Shown: positions 47,259 to 59,000 of the stretch, one piece after another | Layout: each line of letters begins with the position of its first letter | Numbering within the stretch: position 1 is the first letter of the stretch | From: Galaxea fascicularis | Lineage: Eukaryota; Cnidaria; Anthozoa; Scleractinia; Euphylliidae | Assembly: GCA_948470475.1 (NCBI GenBank) | Contig: OX419336.1 | Location: forward strand, 31,674,415 to 31,738,414 | Direction: 5' to 3' | DNA length: 64,000 nt | Position numbers and translations under genes: made by a program | Notes under the pieces: model-generated | The model's database searches: none | What the model was told of the DNA's origin: nothing | Seen by the model: only the letters and a program-made list of their open reading frames with translations

Positions 47259-49922
47259 TTCACCTGCAAGATCTTGTGTATTTTTTTTTCACACTTCAAG
47301 TATCTGGAGACTGTAACATCGTTCACGTATTTGTCTCACGAAAGCATTATGTTGCTAAGAAGTACATCAAAGGTTAATTTTCACTTTTGTTTGCAAGGCT
47401 CTGCATGCAATGAAAGTCACCTCACTCATTGAATATTAGTTCTTACCGGGTTTGATCAATTATTGACGGACACTATGGATCCTATTACAGTCGATTCTAT
47501 TTTTGGAACCACAAGCTCTAAATTGTTTCTAACCGCGTAAATTTCTTAACAATTAAGTCAAATTCTTATCTTGGCACCATAGGCTGTATTCCAGCATAAG
47601 AAACCTCTGGAACTTTAATTGCCACCGTTGCGAACAATGTTGTAATAATACATAATTTATATTCTGTATTCCCTTTACTTGAAATGCAAATTCCATAGGA
47701 AGAGTTGGAAAAACTAACTGATTCATATCCCCCCACTAAAAACTGCTGGTAGCCATTTCTATCTTTTTTTCAGCTCTTACGTTTCTCGCTAGCGGCTTAG
47801 TATGTATTAAATAGTGGACGAAATAAAAAAATGCTATAGCAATATTCACGCCGGAATTGTTTTCTCCCACCTGCCAGTCCAAGATCACGGATGGCAGATA
47901 TTATCAACAAAGAATTAAAGGCCTTGCTTGTATAAAGCCATAAGGCGAAGTTCACACACCTACACTGCAAGTTGTTATCTTGTTAAAAAAAAATCCCCTC
48001 TCTGTTTCTTGTATTATTATGGCAGAAGGCCTCGAATGCATAGCTCTTCCTTGCTCAAAATTTCAACGGTCAGTTACAGCAGCCTCACTGTTCGAGCGAG
48101 CTTTGGTTGGAGGGTGAATCGGTGTTCAAAATTTAACATTACAAGACCTTGCATAGGAATCATCCCAAAGCCGCAAAGAATACTGAACTTTAACTTTTAA
48201 TTTCAGTTCTGATATAACTTCTATTTTAATGACTTTCTGAATAAAATGAAATTGATGACTGCCAAATTGCATCTAGTGTTTAGCGAGATATAAATTTCAG
48301 GAAACAGGCTTTAAAACAAATTCGGTGTTTCCGCCCGGCAATAACTGCCACCAACGCATATTCTGGCATCAGTCAAACTCATTAAAGTTTGATGCAAATT
48401 TTACGTGTCTTTCCTCATGCGTCCACGATCAAATAGCACGTAACAAACATGAAGCTAGTTTTCTTGAGCGCACACACAAACACGCCAGTAAACCCTCAAA
48501 ATTTAATTTGATTGGTAAACATTTGGACATTTTTATTTACAAAATATTCTTCTATTAAATGTTTGAACTTTCATGGATTGGTTGAGCAGTTTTTCAAAGA
48601 CTATTGTAGAATTGTAGAATGGAGATCGTACCAACAGAAAAATGAAAATTACCCGGGGGAGAGAGGTACTCCCCTACATAAACTGTATAGGGTGTTTTCA
48701 CATGACGTTACGGCGGCCATGTTGATGTCCCAAATAAAACCTCTGGGAATTGCATTTTATGGCTATAATCACGTGAATGAAAACTACGTGCCGTCCGAAA
48801 GGGTATGGTTTTTGGTCTGAAATAGATCAGGATTTCGAGAAACGGGCGGCACACATCTACCAAGAATTACGAAGAGTAGCCCGCCAATCCTCTCGCAACT
48901 TGCAACCCCAATAGAGAGCTTGCTCCCAGACAATAATATTGCAGGAAAATTAAGCACCTGACGAGGGAATTGTACGTTAAATTTTACGTGAAAAACAGAT
49001 CACGATGAGTGCGATGTCGGTTTTTCAAATGAAATTTTACGTGGAATTCCCTCATCAGTTGATTAATTTTTCTTGAATCGCATGGCTTCTTACTTTTAAA
49101 CAGAAAACTAAGCTTCCTTTGGCCATTTTTTCGTTCGCGATAGACCTCTACCGAATTCTCGTGCCCGTTAAGAAAAGGAAACTTTCTGATCCTTAAGATT
49201 ACGCTTACGACGTGGGCTTTATGCTCCTCACGATTACTATTACGACGTTGGTGTGAACCAGGCGTAAGGGGCACCTTATAAAATCTCTCGAGAAAGTCAT
49301 ATTTGAAATCAAAGCAAGGAAAATCTTCTATTTCCTCACTTCGGCCAGGGTTTTGCGTTGTAAACGGAGACAATGGTTTGGAAAATATAATTAAAACCTA
49401 ATTGTTTCCAATTGTGTCTGCGTTACAAAAAAAAAAAGTTACTGCGTACACTATTGGTATGCCTCGTTTTCAAATCTCAATTACAATCTGAATACCTCGC
49501 CTCGATAGCCAATCAGATTGCGAGAATTCTTCTAGCTATGCGATTCTATCCAAGATTGCACTACCCTTCCCTTTACAAACTCCTTATGTCCCCCTCCCCC
49601 AACATACAATGTAAACTTCAAGCACTGACTCTACATACCTAATATACATACTATGAACAGAAGGCTTATTTAGCCATGCACAAGGAAAGGATCGAGTGTC
49701 AGACCTTCTTCGTGTCTCAAAACAAAGGTTTGCAGCATTGAAATATAACTTATTTTTTTCAGTGACTAAATGAGATCTCAACTGTAATAAAGAGAGAGAT
49801 GCCTTGAAACAAATTAACGTGAAAATGATCTCATCCCATTGCCCAAAGAGTCAATCGAGTGTTGTAAAACGAAACCAAAGTTGCGACTCTGAACAATCAC
49901 AATTGAAAACAATTCTACGTGA
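47259..49922. other. intergenic between two minus-strand genes
   Basis: Likely promoter of the 563-aa gene near 47259-47500 and the 3' UTR of WASHC3 near 49922. Besides the MITE at 48947-49070, fragments such as GGTGTTTTCACATGACGTTA (48689) resemble dispersed repeats. No gene was recognised. Confidence 0.45.
48947..49070. mobile_element. MITE with AAATTAAGCACCTGACGAGG ends
   Basis: AAAATTAAGCACCTGACGAG at about 48947 faces CTCATCAGTTGATTAATTTT ending at 49070. ATTTTACGTGAAAA and TTTTACGTGGAATT form inner pairing. Confidence 0.65.
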
Positions 49923-52900
49923 CTAATCTTCATCACTAAACGAGGATGTGGATGACATATCATCATCTGAGTCATTTTGTGGTGGTGGGGCACCCTCAGG
50001 GGCTGGTGCATCAGGATTCCTGAAAACAAGCAAATGGCAAGGGCTTTGTGAGACTTCTTTTGTGCATTGAGTGGCTCCGGAAAATCTCCATAAACCCTGC
50101 ACAAAAGGATTTTTTGATTTGCACCCGTCACCCCCTGGAAATTCCAATTTAATTCCATACTTTTCTTTTAAAACTTTTGCTTTTGTAGGGGGGGGGGGAA
50201 GGATATTTTCTGGTTGCAAATGCACATTACATTGCCTGGATGCAAAATATGCAACAACCTGTAAAGAGCACTGATGCCTGGCTGGTGAATAGAAATGTCT
50301 CAGTAGTATGGGAACAGTACAGTAGTATGTAAACAAGTGGGCTCATAACAGTTTTGAATTGAAACGGGTCTCAGCACTGCATCGTTCAAAACCAGTTTGG
50401 CATTTTGTGATAATGTAGGCTGAGGTCTGCAAATAAACTCTAACCAAGATGTTATCATTAAGGCAAGGTTCTATGCATGAACAAATCTTAATGAAATTAT
50501 GAGTACTAAGCATGTCTTGATACCCCTCTAACTTGAAGTAGCAGCTGCATGTGTAAACACAAAGCAAATAACTGATTTTGCACAAGAACCCAGGACTTGC
50601 AACTATTATGATCATGGGATTTGGTTGAAAACCTCCCACAATACACAGTCTACATGAAAGTTCTAATACTCCAAGGGTTTCCACAGCAGTGTAAGGGGTA
50701 TCAAAACTGCTAACTGAGGGTTCTCAGTAGAACTTTGAACAGCCGTTGCTGTGCTATTTTCAGCCATAACATTGAAGTACCTGGTCGAAGCCTTTCACTG
50801 AACACTTGAGGCGCTCTTACAGCCATAACACTTACCAGTACTAGTGGGTACCACCTCTAAAATCTTGGGTATCGTAAACTTTTAATCTGATCTTGAAATC
50901 TCTTCAGCCTTTGTGAGGAGTCTTGAAGTCTTGTTTATAGTGCATTTATTTCGGTCTCAGTCTCGCAATTTCAAACAAGTGTCTCGGCGTCTCGCTGAGT
51001 CTTGGATTTTGTCATTCACCACCCCTACTAGTAACATCTTGAGTAGGTGTGACAGGTTAACAGTTCAACTGAGAACCCTGGCTAGTGAGACACAGACTAC
51101 TTTTCAGGGCAATGCTAGTTTAAATAATTATTATAATAATATCAACTATCACATATTTTTGTGAGCCCACCCTAGAAGAAACAAACATTGAGTACAAAGC
51201 TGATGTACATTCAACTGCAGCAAATTGGCCAGCCAAGTTATTAAGTCTGTTTAGAAAACTACAACTGCGTTATTACTACAATAAGCACTTGTTCCTGACT
51301 GTGTCAGAGTTAAGTAGTAATTATAAGTGTTTTACCACACTTACTCAAGCAAACTTGGGTCCAACCCTTCTGCCATCATTTTTGGAGAAATTGCCTGTAT
51401 TGGAACACCCTAAATATGGGAAGGATAACATTGAAATATTCAACTCCTAATCTGAAGCACACAAGATGATGACGATGCACCCATTTGTGACTCTAGGACT
51501 TGAGTTATCAAAACAGTGTAACAATGATGAAAAGTGCAATAAACTTACAACTTTGACCATCTGGAAATATTTGGCGTATCTAGGATCCTTGGCAACAGTC
51601 ATTGCTGAAAACATGAGAACAAATTGATGCTAAATACTTAACTCCAACCTCACATGCTCTCAACAAAAATTCTTTTCAATACACTTTGATCCTTTTGGAG
51701 CCAATCAACAATAACAACTCCATGTATATAACATCAAATTTAACTGAATCAGACCACTACTTACTTGGTTTTTCTGGTTCTGGAGCTAATAAATAAGATA
51801 AAAAGAAAACAATGTAGCATGTAACCAGTGAATAAAATCTAAATTGATCAATATTAATTAAGAAAGAGAAACCTTTGGTGAAACATTAACTATAAGGTAA
51901 GCTGGTTTTACACAATAGTTTTCTGTTGTTTCTTCAAGGAAAGATGGGGCCATCCAATCAACCAACAACAGATTGTCAAACTTTGCGAGCCAACAACATT
52001 TGGCAGTGCTTGTGTGCTCCAATAACACACAAACAATGGCAAAACATGGCGAGAACACAGCATACTTCTTTGTTCTGAGCATATACATGCACTGCCAAAT
52101 AGAATCTAATAATAATAATTTATTATTGTTAGTTATTAAGTCTGGTGAAAACAGTATAATTGTGATTTCAAATGATATTTTTTTTGTCAAAACGTCTTAC
52201 CTGGTTCCTCTATGGGAGGTGCAGGGGGCCCCTGTGTATGAAAGATTGACATATACATGTATGTTCATTAAATTTCAACTTGCAACCACACTGTAACAAG
52301 AAAGAGGACTCTTTAAGGGAGCCTATGTATGTCCACCATCTCATCAGCTATAAGCTGCTAAAAGCATCACTGATAGAATTTCATTTCATTTAGAACTACA
52401 ATTACATAATATCATAAACTGGAAATTGCACAATAGTTCATCAACTGAGAATGACATGATTTAAACAACAGAGTACTATTTTAAGAGCTATGGTACGATA
52501 TTTTCTTAACAGAGCTGCAACTTAGATCCTCCTTATTGACTATTTCATCTGACACCCTGAATAATATATTACATTTCACAGCAGTGGCTGTGTGCTAAAG
52601 AAACGACAGAGGGGCTAAGCACATTTGAAGGCTGATAGAACTGAGGAGAACTGAAAGAGCAACATAATCACGGTGCAAATTAAAACTGAAGTACACCTAA
52701 ACAGAGAGAAACAAATGCAACTTGTATACCTCAGCAGCTGATTGCAGTGCACCTGAAGAAGAAGGTGGAGATGTTCCACCCGCAGAAGCAACAGCTGTGC
52801 TTCCAAGTTGGCTTGGTGCAGGAGTTGAAACTGTCACATCTTCCAGACCTGGAATTGATGCTAACTGTACAGCATCAGACAAGCACACATAAGTAAAGCC

Positions 52901-53266
52901 GATAAAAACTTATCTCAAAATGAGTATTAATTGCTGCACAGCAGAGCAAGGTAGCCTACTAATCGCACATGCACAGGTGTTTAATAGCCGTGAAAAAGAA
53001 ATTATTGTTCTTTACAATCCGCCTCGTTTTATGTGTTACCAGTCAAGGAAACAAGGTTGCACAAGGTTGCATCATCCATCAGCTTTCCGTCTTTGAGCCA
53101 TCTTCTCATCTTGAGTCTTAGGGAATAGCCTTTAACTTTTAAGCAATAGAAGCGGGCATTGAACAAGATTCATTTTATAAAATATGATGCTAGTTGCTTG
53201 ACAACAGGCAAAAAGACAGCTTCAAAGAAATTAGAGTCCCAGGCAGGAATCACACATTCATCAACC

Positions 53267-53299
<33 letters not shown>

Positions 53300-53523
53300 G
53301 GTTTACAGGCAAGAATTTGGCTCTTATATTTTATTAGGAGGACGTCGAAACAAAGGAAATCACTGTGGACCTACAACAGATACCGGTAATTAAACATACT
53401 TTCAGGAACACAACTTACAATAAAGCAATAACATTTTGCTTCACCATGCATTATCAATAATTTCAATGTCATTGAAAATGGCGGAGGCTGACTGGGGCCC
53501 TTTAACTCCCGATAGTGCCAAAT

Positions 53524-53567
<44 letters not shown>

Positions 53568-53663
53568 TGTCAGTGGAGAACCCCTTGGGAGTTAAAGGGT
53601 TAACCACATCTTCACCCAAAAACTATGTCCCCATTAACCCTTTAACTCCCGATAGTGCCAAAT

Positions 53664-53715
<52 letters not shown>

Positions 53716-55794
53716 TAGAACCCCTTGGGAGTTAAAGGGTTAAATATATTCTGCTTTGTCGTTGCAAAAAAAGCCTTGGCTGCAGGCAACTTTCTGAGTT
53801 ATTCTCCTCCTTCAAAAGTTAATGAAAGGGCTGACTGATGACAACTGTTTACTGAATCTACCAAATGTCCTATTCACAGGAATCATTATTCAAGGGTTTA
53901 AATGCACCTTTGATTCATGTAGCAAAATATACACAACTACAATAATTAGCAGACAACTCAAATTAATGACATCAAATGACAGGAAAGGAAGGCACTTTGA
54001 ATATATATTTACCTTGGCTTCAAGGATACTCATCATTATTTCAATTCTCTGTATTTTATTGGACAATTCGGCTAATTTCTGTAAATTGTAAAACATTGTA
54101 AACAATTCTATCACATGAACAATTAAAAAGAGTTGAGAAACCACTTCATCATGTAACATTGCACAGAAGTAACTATTCCAGAGAAACCCTAGTGAAAATC
54201 TTGAAGGTTTGTGGAAGAATCTATTGCACATGTTAGGATTGGAGGAATCTACTGAATGTTCTAGAATCCCAATCTTCAAAGGTCTTCAAGAGTTACAGAG
54301 TCTTTCAAAACTCCTTGAGGTTGTCACATCTTGTACAGATCTTTATGGATCTTGATGGCTCTGGCAGATACAGTGTGACAATCTTGCCATGATTTTGATC
54401 AGAAACAATCTTATCTCATCAAGAATCCTGTATGATTTTACAGGAACATTTAAGATGTTCTGGAGGAGGAACCTCTTGGGGTGACTCGATGAATTTTCAA
54501 CAAACCCAAAAAGCAAAACTATGATCTAGCTACCACTCAGGAATTCTTCTTGAAATTTGCAGCGATCACTCAGAACCTTCATATAATGTTTCCCCCGGCT
54601 AACTTCATCAACAAAGTAAAGTAAACAAATTCCAATGAGCTACTGTATGGTGTTTACTTGGAACTTCTATGATATCCATGGAAGATGCATTTAGTTAACT
54701 TAATTTATGAAAAATATAATGAAAACTTTGTGTGGCATTCAAATAACTTACCTCTTCACATATACATGAAAATCTATTCAAAAATCTGACAGAATGTGTG
54801 ATAAAATGGTTGAGAAAAGCAAGGGTTCTCTTGTGATTGATTGGCCCAACCTGAAAACCAAATTACAACATCAGCAAATAATGTTTATTTGCAAGATATA
54901 ATCTCATGCTTCTCCTGAAAGCATTTAAGCAAAAAATTATTAGAGTTGTTTTTAATGTCTGGGTTATATGATTTTGTTGCATGATGCTACACACCTATAA
55001 TAAGCTTCTTACTTTCTCTTTGGGTAAACTGAACTTATAACAGTAAGTTAAGCGATGGTAAATGTTCAGTCAAACTAAGAGCATTTAGTCATGCACATAT
55101 ATGCCAACTCTCCCGGATTATCTGGGAGTCTCCCGAATACTCTAGTGAATCTCCCTGTCTCCTGTATGCGTGACCCAACCTCCTAGATAAAAATTCCCCA
55201 CAAAAACCCTAGCTGTCCAAAAATTCGAATCATTCGACTTTTTATGCTAATACATTACTCATTTTCATGCACAGTGCACACGCACCTCATGTCTCAAAGG
55301 TTGATACTCTTTCAGTACAATGCAACTATAACCTGACTGGATTAGCATTCAACCAATTAAAGTCCCAGACAGATAGATCCTTGTTTTCCTGAAGGGTTAT
55401 GCTACCAATGCAGGGGTAGCGGGGAGACGGGGGTGGTGGTCGACTGCATTGATGGAATTTGCAGAAAGAGGGGGGAGGGGGGGGGATTCAGCCAGATTAG
55501 GCGGGTTTGATATGGGGTGGTAGGGTTAACTGAAGATTGAAATCTCCAGAGGTGGGCATCAATATGTATACAAAGGAAACTGAATTTTCTTGCCAACTCA
55601 ACAAATGTGCTGTATAAAGTATACCTGTTCATGTTCCCAATTTCCAAGTTTTCACTTGGTAGAGGAAAAGCAAAAATACGATAGATCTTTAGTTTCGCTT
55701 CAAATAGGAGGGTAAAATACAGTCTGTAAGTGGATTCTGTTACCTGAGTAAAATCTACATTTGGTCCCACAATCGGGAGGCCATCAGTATCCAT
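49923..55794 (-). CDS. WASHC3: WASH complex subunit 3 (CCDC53)
   Basis: Nine exons on the minus strand: 55794-55744, 54850-54752, 54078-54013, 52864-52730, 52231-52201, 51785-51765, 51604-51549, 51409-51345, 50019-49923. Joined they give 621 nt in one frame, 206 aa plus stop (human 194). WASHC3 is a core helical subunit of the WASH regulatory complex that drives Arp2/3 actin branching on endosomes for retromer cargo sorting. The start MDTDGLPIVG and the helix KRTLAFLNHFITHSVRFLNR with the coiled coil LAELSNKIQRIEIMMSILEAK are family hallmarks. ASIPGLEDVTV, TVAKDPRYAKYFQMV and GLDPSLLENPDAP follow. A Pro/Ser-rich linker lies between. The C-terminus is acidic (DSDDDMSSTSSFSDED). Exons 5 and 6 are tiny (31 and 21 nt). 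The ATG faces that of the MANSC gene 261 bp away, so the promoter is probably shared. Confidence 0.94.
50071..50217. mobile_element. repeat with GTTCCAGAAATATCC-like termini, copy 3
   Basis: GTGGCTCCGGAAAATCTCCA at 50071 and GAAGGATATTTTCTGGTTGC near 50217, with CCCCCTGGAAATTCCAATTT inside. These match the copies at 16792 and 18086. It lies in the last WASHC3 intron. Confidence 0.6.
53267..53505. mobile_element. MITE with TTAAAGGGCCCTAGTCAGCC ends
   Basis: TTAAAGGGCCCTAGTCAGCC at 53267 faces GGCTGACTGGGGCCCTTTAA ending at 53505. TTAA at both extremes suggests a TTAA-targeting family (piggyBac or Kolobok-like). It lies in the WASHC3 intron between exons 3 and 4. Confidence 0.75.
53499..53603. 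mobile_element. TTAACTCCC palindromic MITE, copy A
   Basis: CCCTTTAACTCCCGATAGTG at 53499 faces CCTTGGGAGTTAAAGGGTTA ending at 53603. The interior includes GGCACTTATAGATTTTACTC and is nearly identical to copy B. It overlaps the right end of the neighbouring MITE at the shared CCCTTTAA. Confidence 0.7.
53634..53743. mobile_element. TTAACTCCC palindromic MITE, copy B
   Basis: TTAACCCTTTAACTCCCGAT at 53634 faces GGGAGTTAAAGGGTTAA ending at 53743. It differs from copy A at only a handful of bases (for example TTGTCAGTGG versus TCGTCAATGT). The orientation is the same, 30 bp apart. A decayed relative is at 40095-40125. Confidence 0.75.
55098..55190 (+). repeat. CCAACTCTCCCGGAT repeat, copy 2
   Basis: ATGCCAACTCTCCCGGATTA, GAATCTCCCTGTCTCCTGTA and ACCTCCTAGATAAAAA match the copy at 34648 in order. 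It lies in WASHC3 intron 1. Confidence 0.6.
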
Positions 55795-56054
55795 TTTTGC
55801 TCAACTTGCAATTTTCTAGGGATATACCTATAAACGTAAACCTCAAAAAACACCAAGGAACGTCCTGTGCAGCAGTTCGTCTTAGTTGTTCATATAAGAG
55901 TACTTGAAATAAGTCATGTGACACATTGCAGGCGCTACGTGTTTTGTTGTTCATTTGGGTTGGTGATATGAGTTTCGGTTAAACTGGCATTTTCTGCAAT
56001 TTTAGAAGCTTTTGTACATCATATACCATAACTGAACGACGGAAACGCAACATA
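55795..56054. promoter_or_regulatory. shared head-to-head promoter WASHC3/MANSC gene
   Basis: Only 260 bp separate the two divergent start codons. GTCATGTGAC at 55913-55922 is close to the CLEAR/M-box sequence bound by MITF/TFE family factors (GTCACGTGAC, TCATGTGA). No TATA box is obvious in either direction. Use by both genes is inferred from spacing. Confidence 0.5.
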
Positions 56055-59000
56055 ATGAGTCTTGCTACAAGTTCTCTGTTCATAGCGGTATTTCTAATGG
56101 CCGCAAATTTTGCAGAAGGTGACAACGGATCATGTCCAATGGTCGATCGATTGCGCGGCGAAATGGTCAACATCAAACAAGCAAAAGAAAACGCCGAGAA
56201 GAACAACGGAATAGTCTCCGTTCCCAAAGCAGTGACCGTAAATTCATCTGAAGACTGTGAACAAAGCTGTTGTGGAAATGACAACTGCACAGTGTACCTG
56301 TTTTACCCCCGGCCTCCCACCAACCCCCTTAACAATGAACATAAAAACTACAACTGTTTCTTCCTGAACTGTCGACCGGAGAGTCTGTGTTCTTTGGTCA
56401 ATGTGAGCAGTAAAGCTGAAGGAGCAGTTGTTGGGATCCGAGAACTACAAGGTAAATTTAAAAACTGTAACGTTTGTTTTGGCTGGGGTGGTCCACCCTG
56501 AGTCACCCACTTTTATGAGAAACCGACATGGTTAGTGATTGTGTGTAATGTTCATTTTCGTTGGCAAGTGTTGTACTTAAAATTTATTTGGCGTACAAAT
56601 TTGATAATCAAGTGTCGCAGGTTGGTAGAAGCGCAGCGTTATCAGTAAAGAGGGACTGAAAGATCTCTGTCTCATCTTGTAAAAGGGTAGTTAAATTTGA
56701 GTTTGACTAAACTCAGACATTTCTATTTGAAAGGATAATGTAAATAATTATAGCTAGAAAGGGTAGTACATGTAAATGAATCAAAATATTGAAAAAGATG
56801 TGAGAAACCGTACACAAATTCCTGGTGGGAATTGCAATGTAAGAGTTATTTAGGGTTGTCACTATGTTCGAAGACATAAATTTACAACAAAAAAGTAGGC
56901 AGAGATTCCAGCTGTATGGTAAAATGACTATGCTGTTTTTTCTGTCAAATTAACCAGAGGTCTAAATCCCTAGCTTCTGGCACCTTTATGACAGCCCTGG
57001 TCATTAACGCTGTGAAAAAAAATGCAACATTTCATTTATTTTCTTTTGTTTTAGTGCATCCGAAGGGGTGACATTTTGATAAATGTTTTTGATTATTATT
57101 TCTTGAAAGATTGATAGCTTGAAACTCAACCCAGAATCACCATTTATTTATTGAGCACCCCTATAAGCCATCTGTTAAAGCATCTAATGTAAAATGAATA
57201 ATTATTCCCTTATTAGGGTGTTGTTAATTCATGTTGCTACATAGTGGTGTTTTGTAGATGGTGGAAATGGATTAGAGTGTTAAATTAGAAAGTTGAACAA
57301 TAAATTAGCCTCAAGCCTTGAAATTATCAATTCAATGACTGTTCCTATGCAACCATTTGAGCTCAGGTAAAATGTTTGGGGTTTTTTGCTTCTCAAACTA
57401 ACGTTTCATATATATGTTGCAGGTAAAAATTAAATTTGGGTAAAAATGTTTAACCTAGGTTGATTCTCAAATCCCTTTGTCTCCTAAGCCTAGTTATTCA
57501 AATTTAAAGTTAGGAGATAAAGAAAATTGACTTTCAACCTAGGTTAGAAAAATTTGACCTGAATTTAATTTTTTACTGCGGCATACACATTAACAGTTGC
57601 TGCACTTTTGAAATCATTCAGAATATTAGCACAGTTAGAAAAGTAAGCGTTTTTAGCAGGTAATTAGGCAGTAAAATAGATAATACTACCAGAGAAACTG
57701 GTGCAGTGATTTCCTTTTTTTCCTGGTTTTGGCCAATACTATATATTGCGACTACAGAAGTGGAGACCATATCACAACATTTTGTTTTTATTTTGTATGT
57801 ATACCTCTTACTAACTGAGTTCAAGGTCTGTACTGTAAGTTATGGACTGAGTTTTTTTCCCGTTCGCTTATGGCCCAAGCGTGAAGTGCACGGGCCATAA
57901 ATCAACGGGGAAAAAAACAAGGATCCGTATATTACAGTATGGACCGAGAAAATGAGGTCAGTAAGATATTCATTATATCTCTAAGTTTAATTGGGCGCCC
58001 AAAAAAGAATCATTCCAATTTAGCGGACTGTACAGTAAAATATGGTCCGCAAAATTGACCAATCACAGAACACATACTAACTGAGAGATAATAAACATTG
58101 TCACAACAGTTAGTGGCCTATGTTGGCCTCCTATGGGCTGGATGATTTCTGTCACTTCCATTGACAGTTTTTCCCCAAATTAGTTTGCCTGCATGTGGCC
58201 TGTGGTATGTCATATATTTGACCTCAACAATATTGTTTAATCTGCTTTAGATTTATAGCTTGTTCTGGATCAATGAATCCTAATACTTACAATAATAGCA
58301 TCATTTACTCAAAAAAATTCCTCTTAGTCATCAATACTTTTAAAATTTGGGATGTACATGATTTATAATTGAATGTCACGTTGTATTTGTACAACAGATA
58401 GTACAGTCCAATCTGAGATGTCTATTGCTTTGGCAAGTGTTTCCCCAAAAGCTTCAGAGCCAGTAACTTCTGAAAAGGTAGCTATTCATTAGTTTGAAGA
58501 ATTAATGATAGTGTTAATTAAGAAGGGTGCCTCTTACTGCAGTGATATTTTGCTTGGTTTATGACTGTGGTGTGGAGTCTTGGCAAGTGCTATTGGAATT
58601 GAAAAATAAATTTGGGATAACCCAGCTTTTTCCAGATATAAGGAGGCAACAAATGATAGAACATGTGACAATGTGTGGGATATTTGCTCAAAAACTGCAT
58701 GGTTACTCCAGATTTTTTATTTGCATCCCAGTAGCTCAAACTAAGACCTGCCTTTCCAGCATATTTACAAATTGCACATTGCTAGGATGTACCATGTTTC
58801 AGAAATGCTATTATCTTGGGTAATCTTGAGATGCACTGACCGTGTATACACTAACAGTAAAAGGAGTTTTCCTTGTTTTTATGGTCACCATGAGAATGTT
58901 GGGTTGATTATCATTCTGTAGCAGTATTCTCATCACTGCAAGCCCTAGGACTTCAGAGCCCATGGAAAACAATTTTTGGGTTCCATGCCTAGAGAAAATT

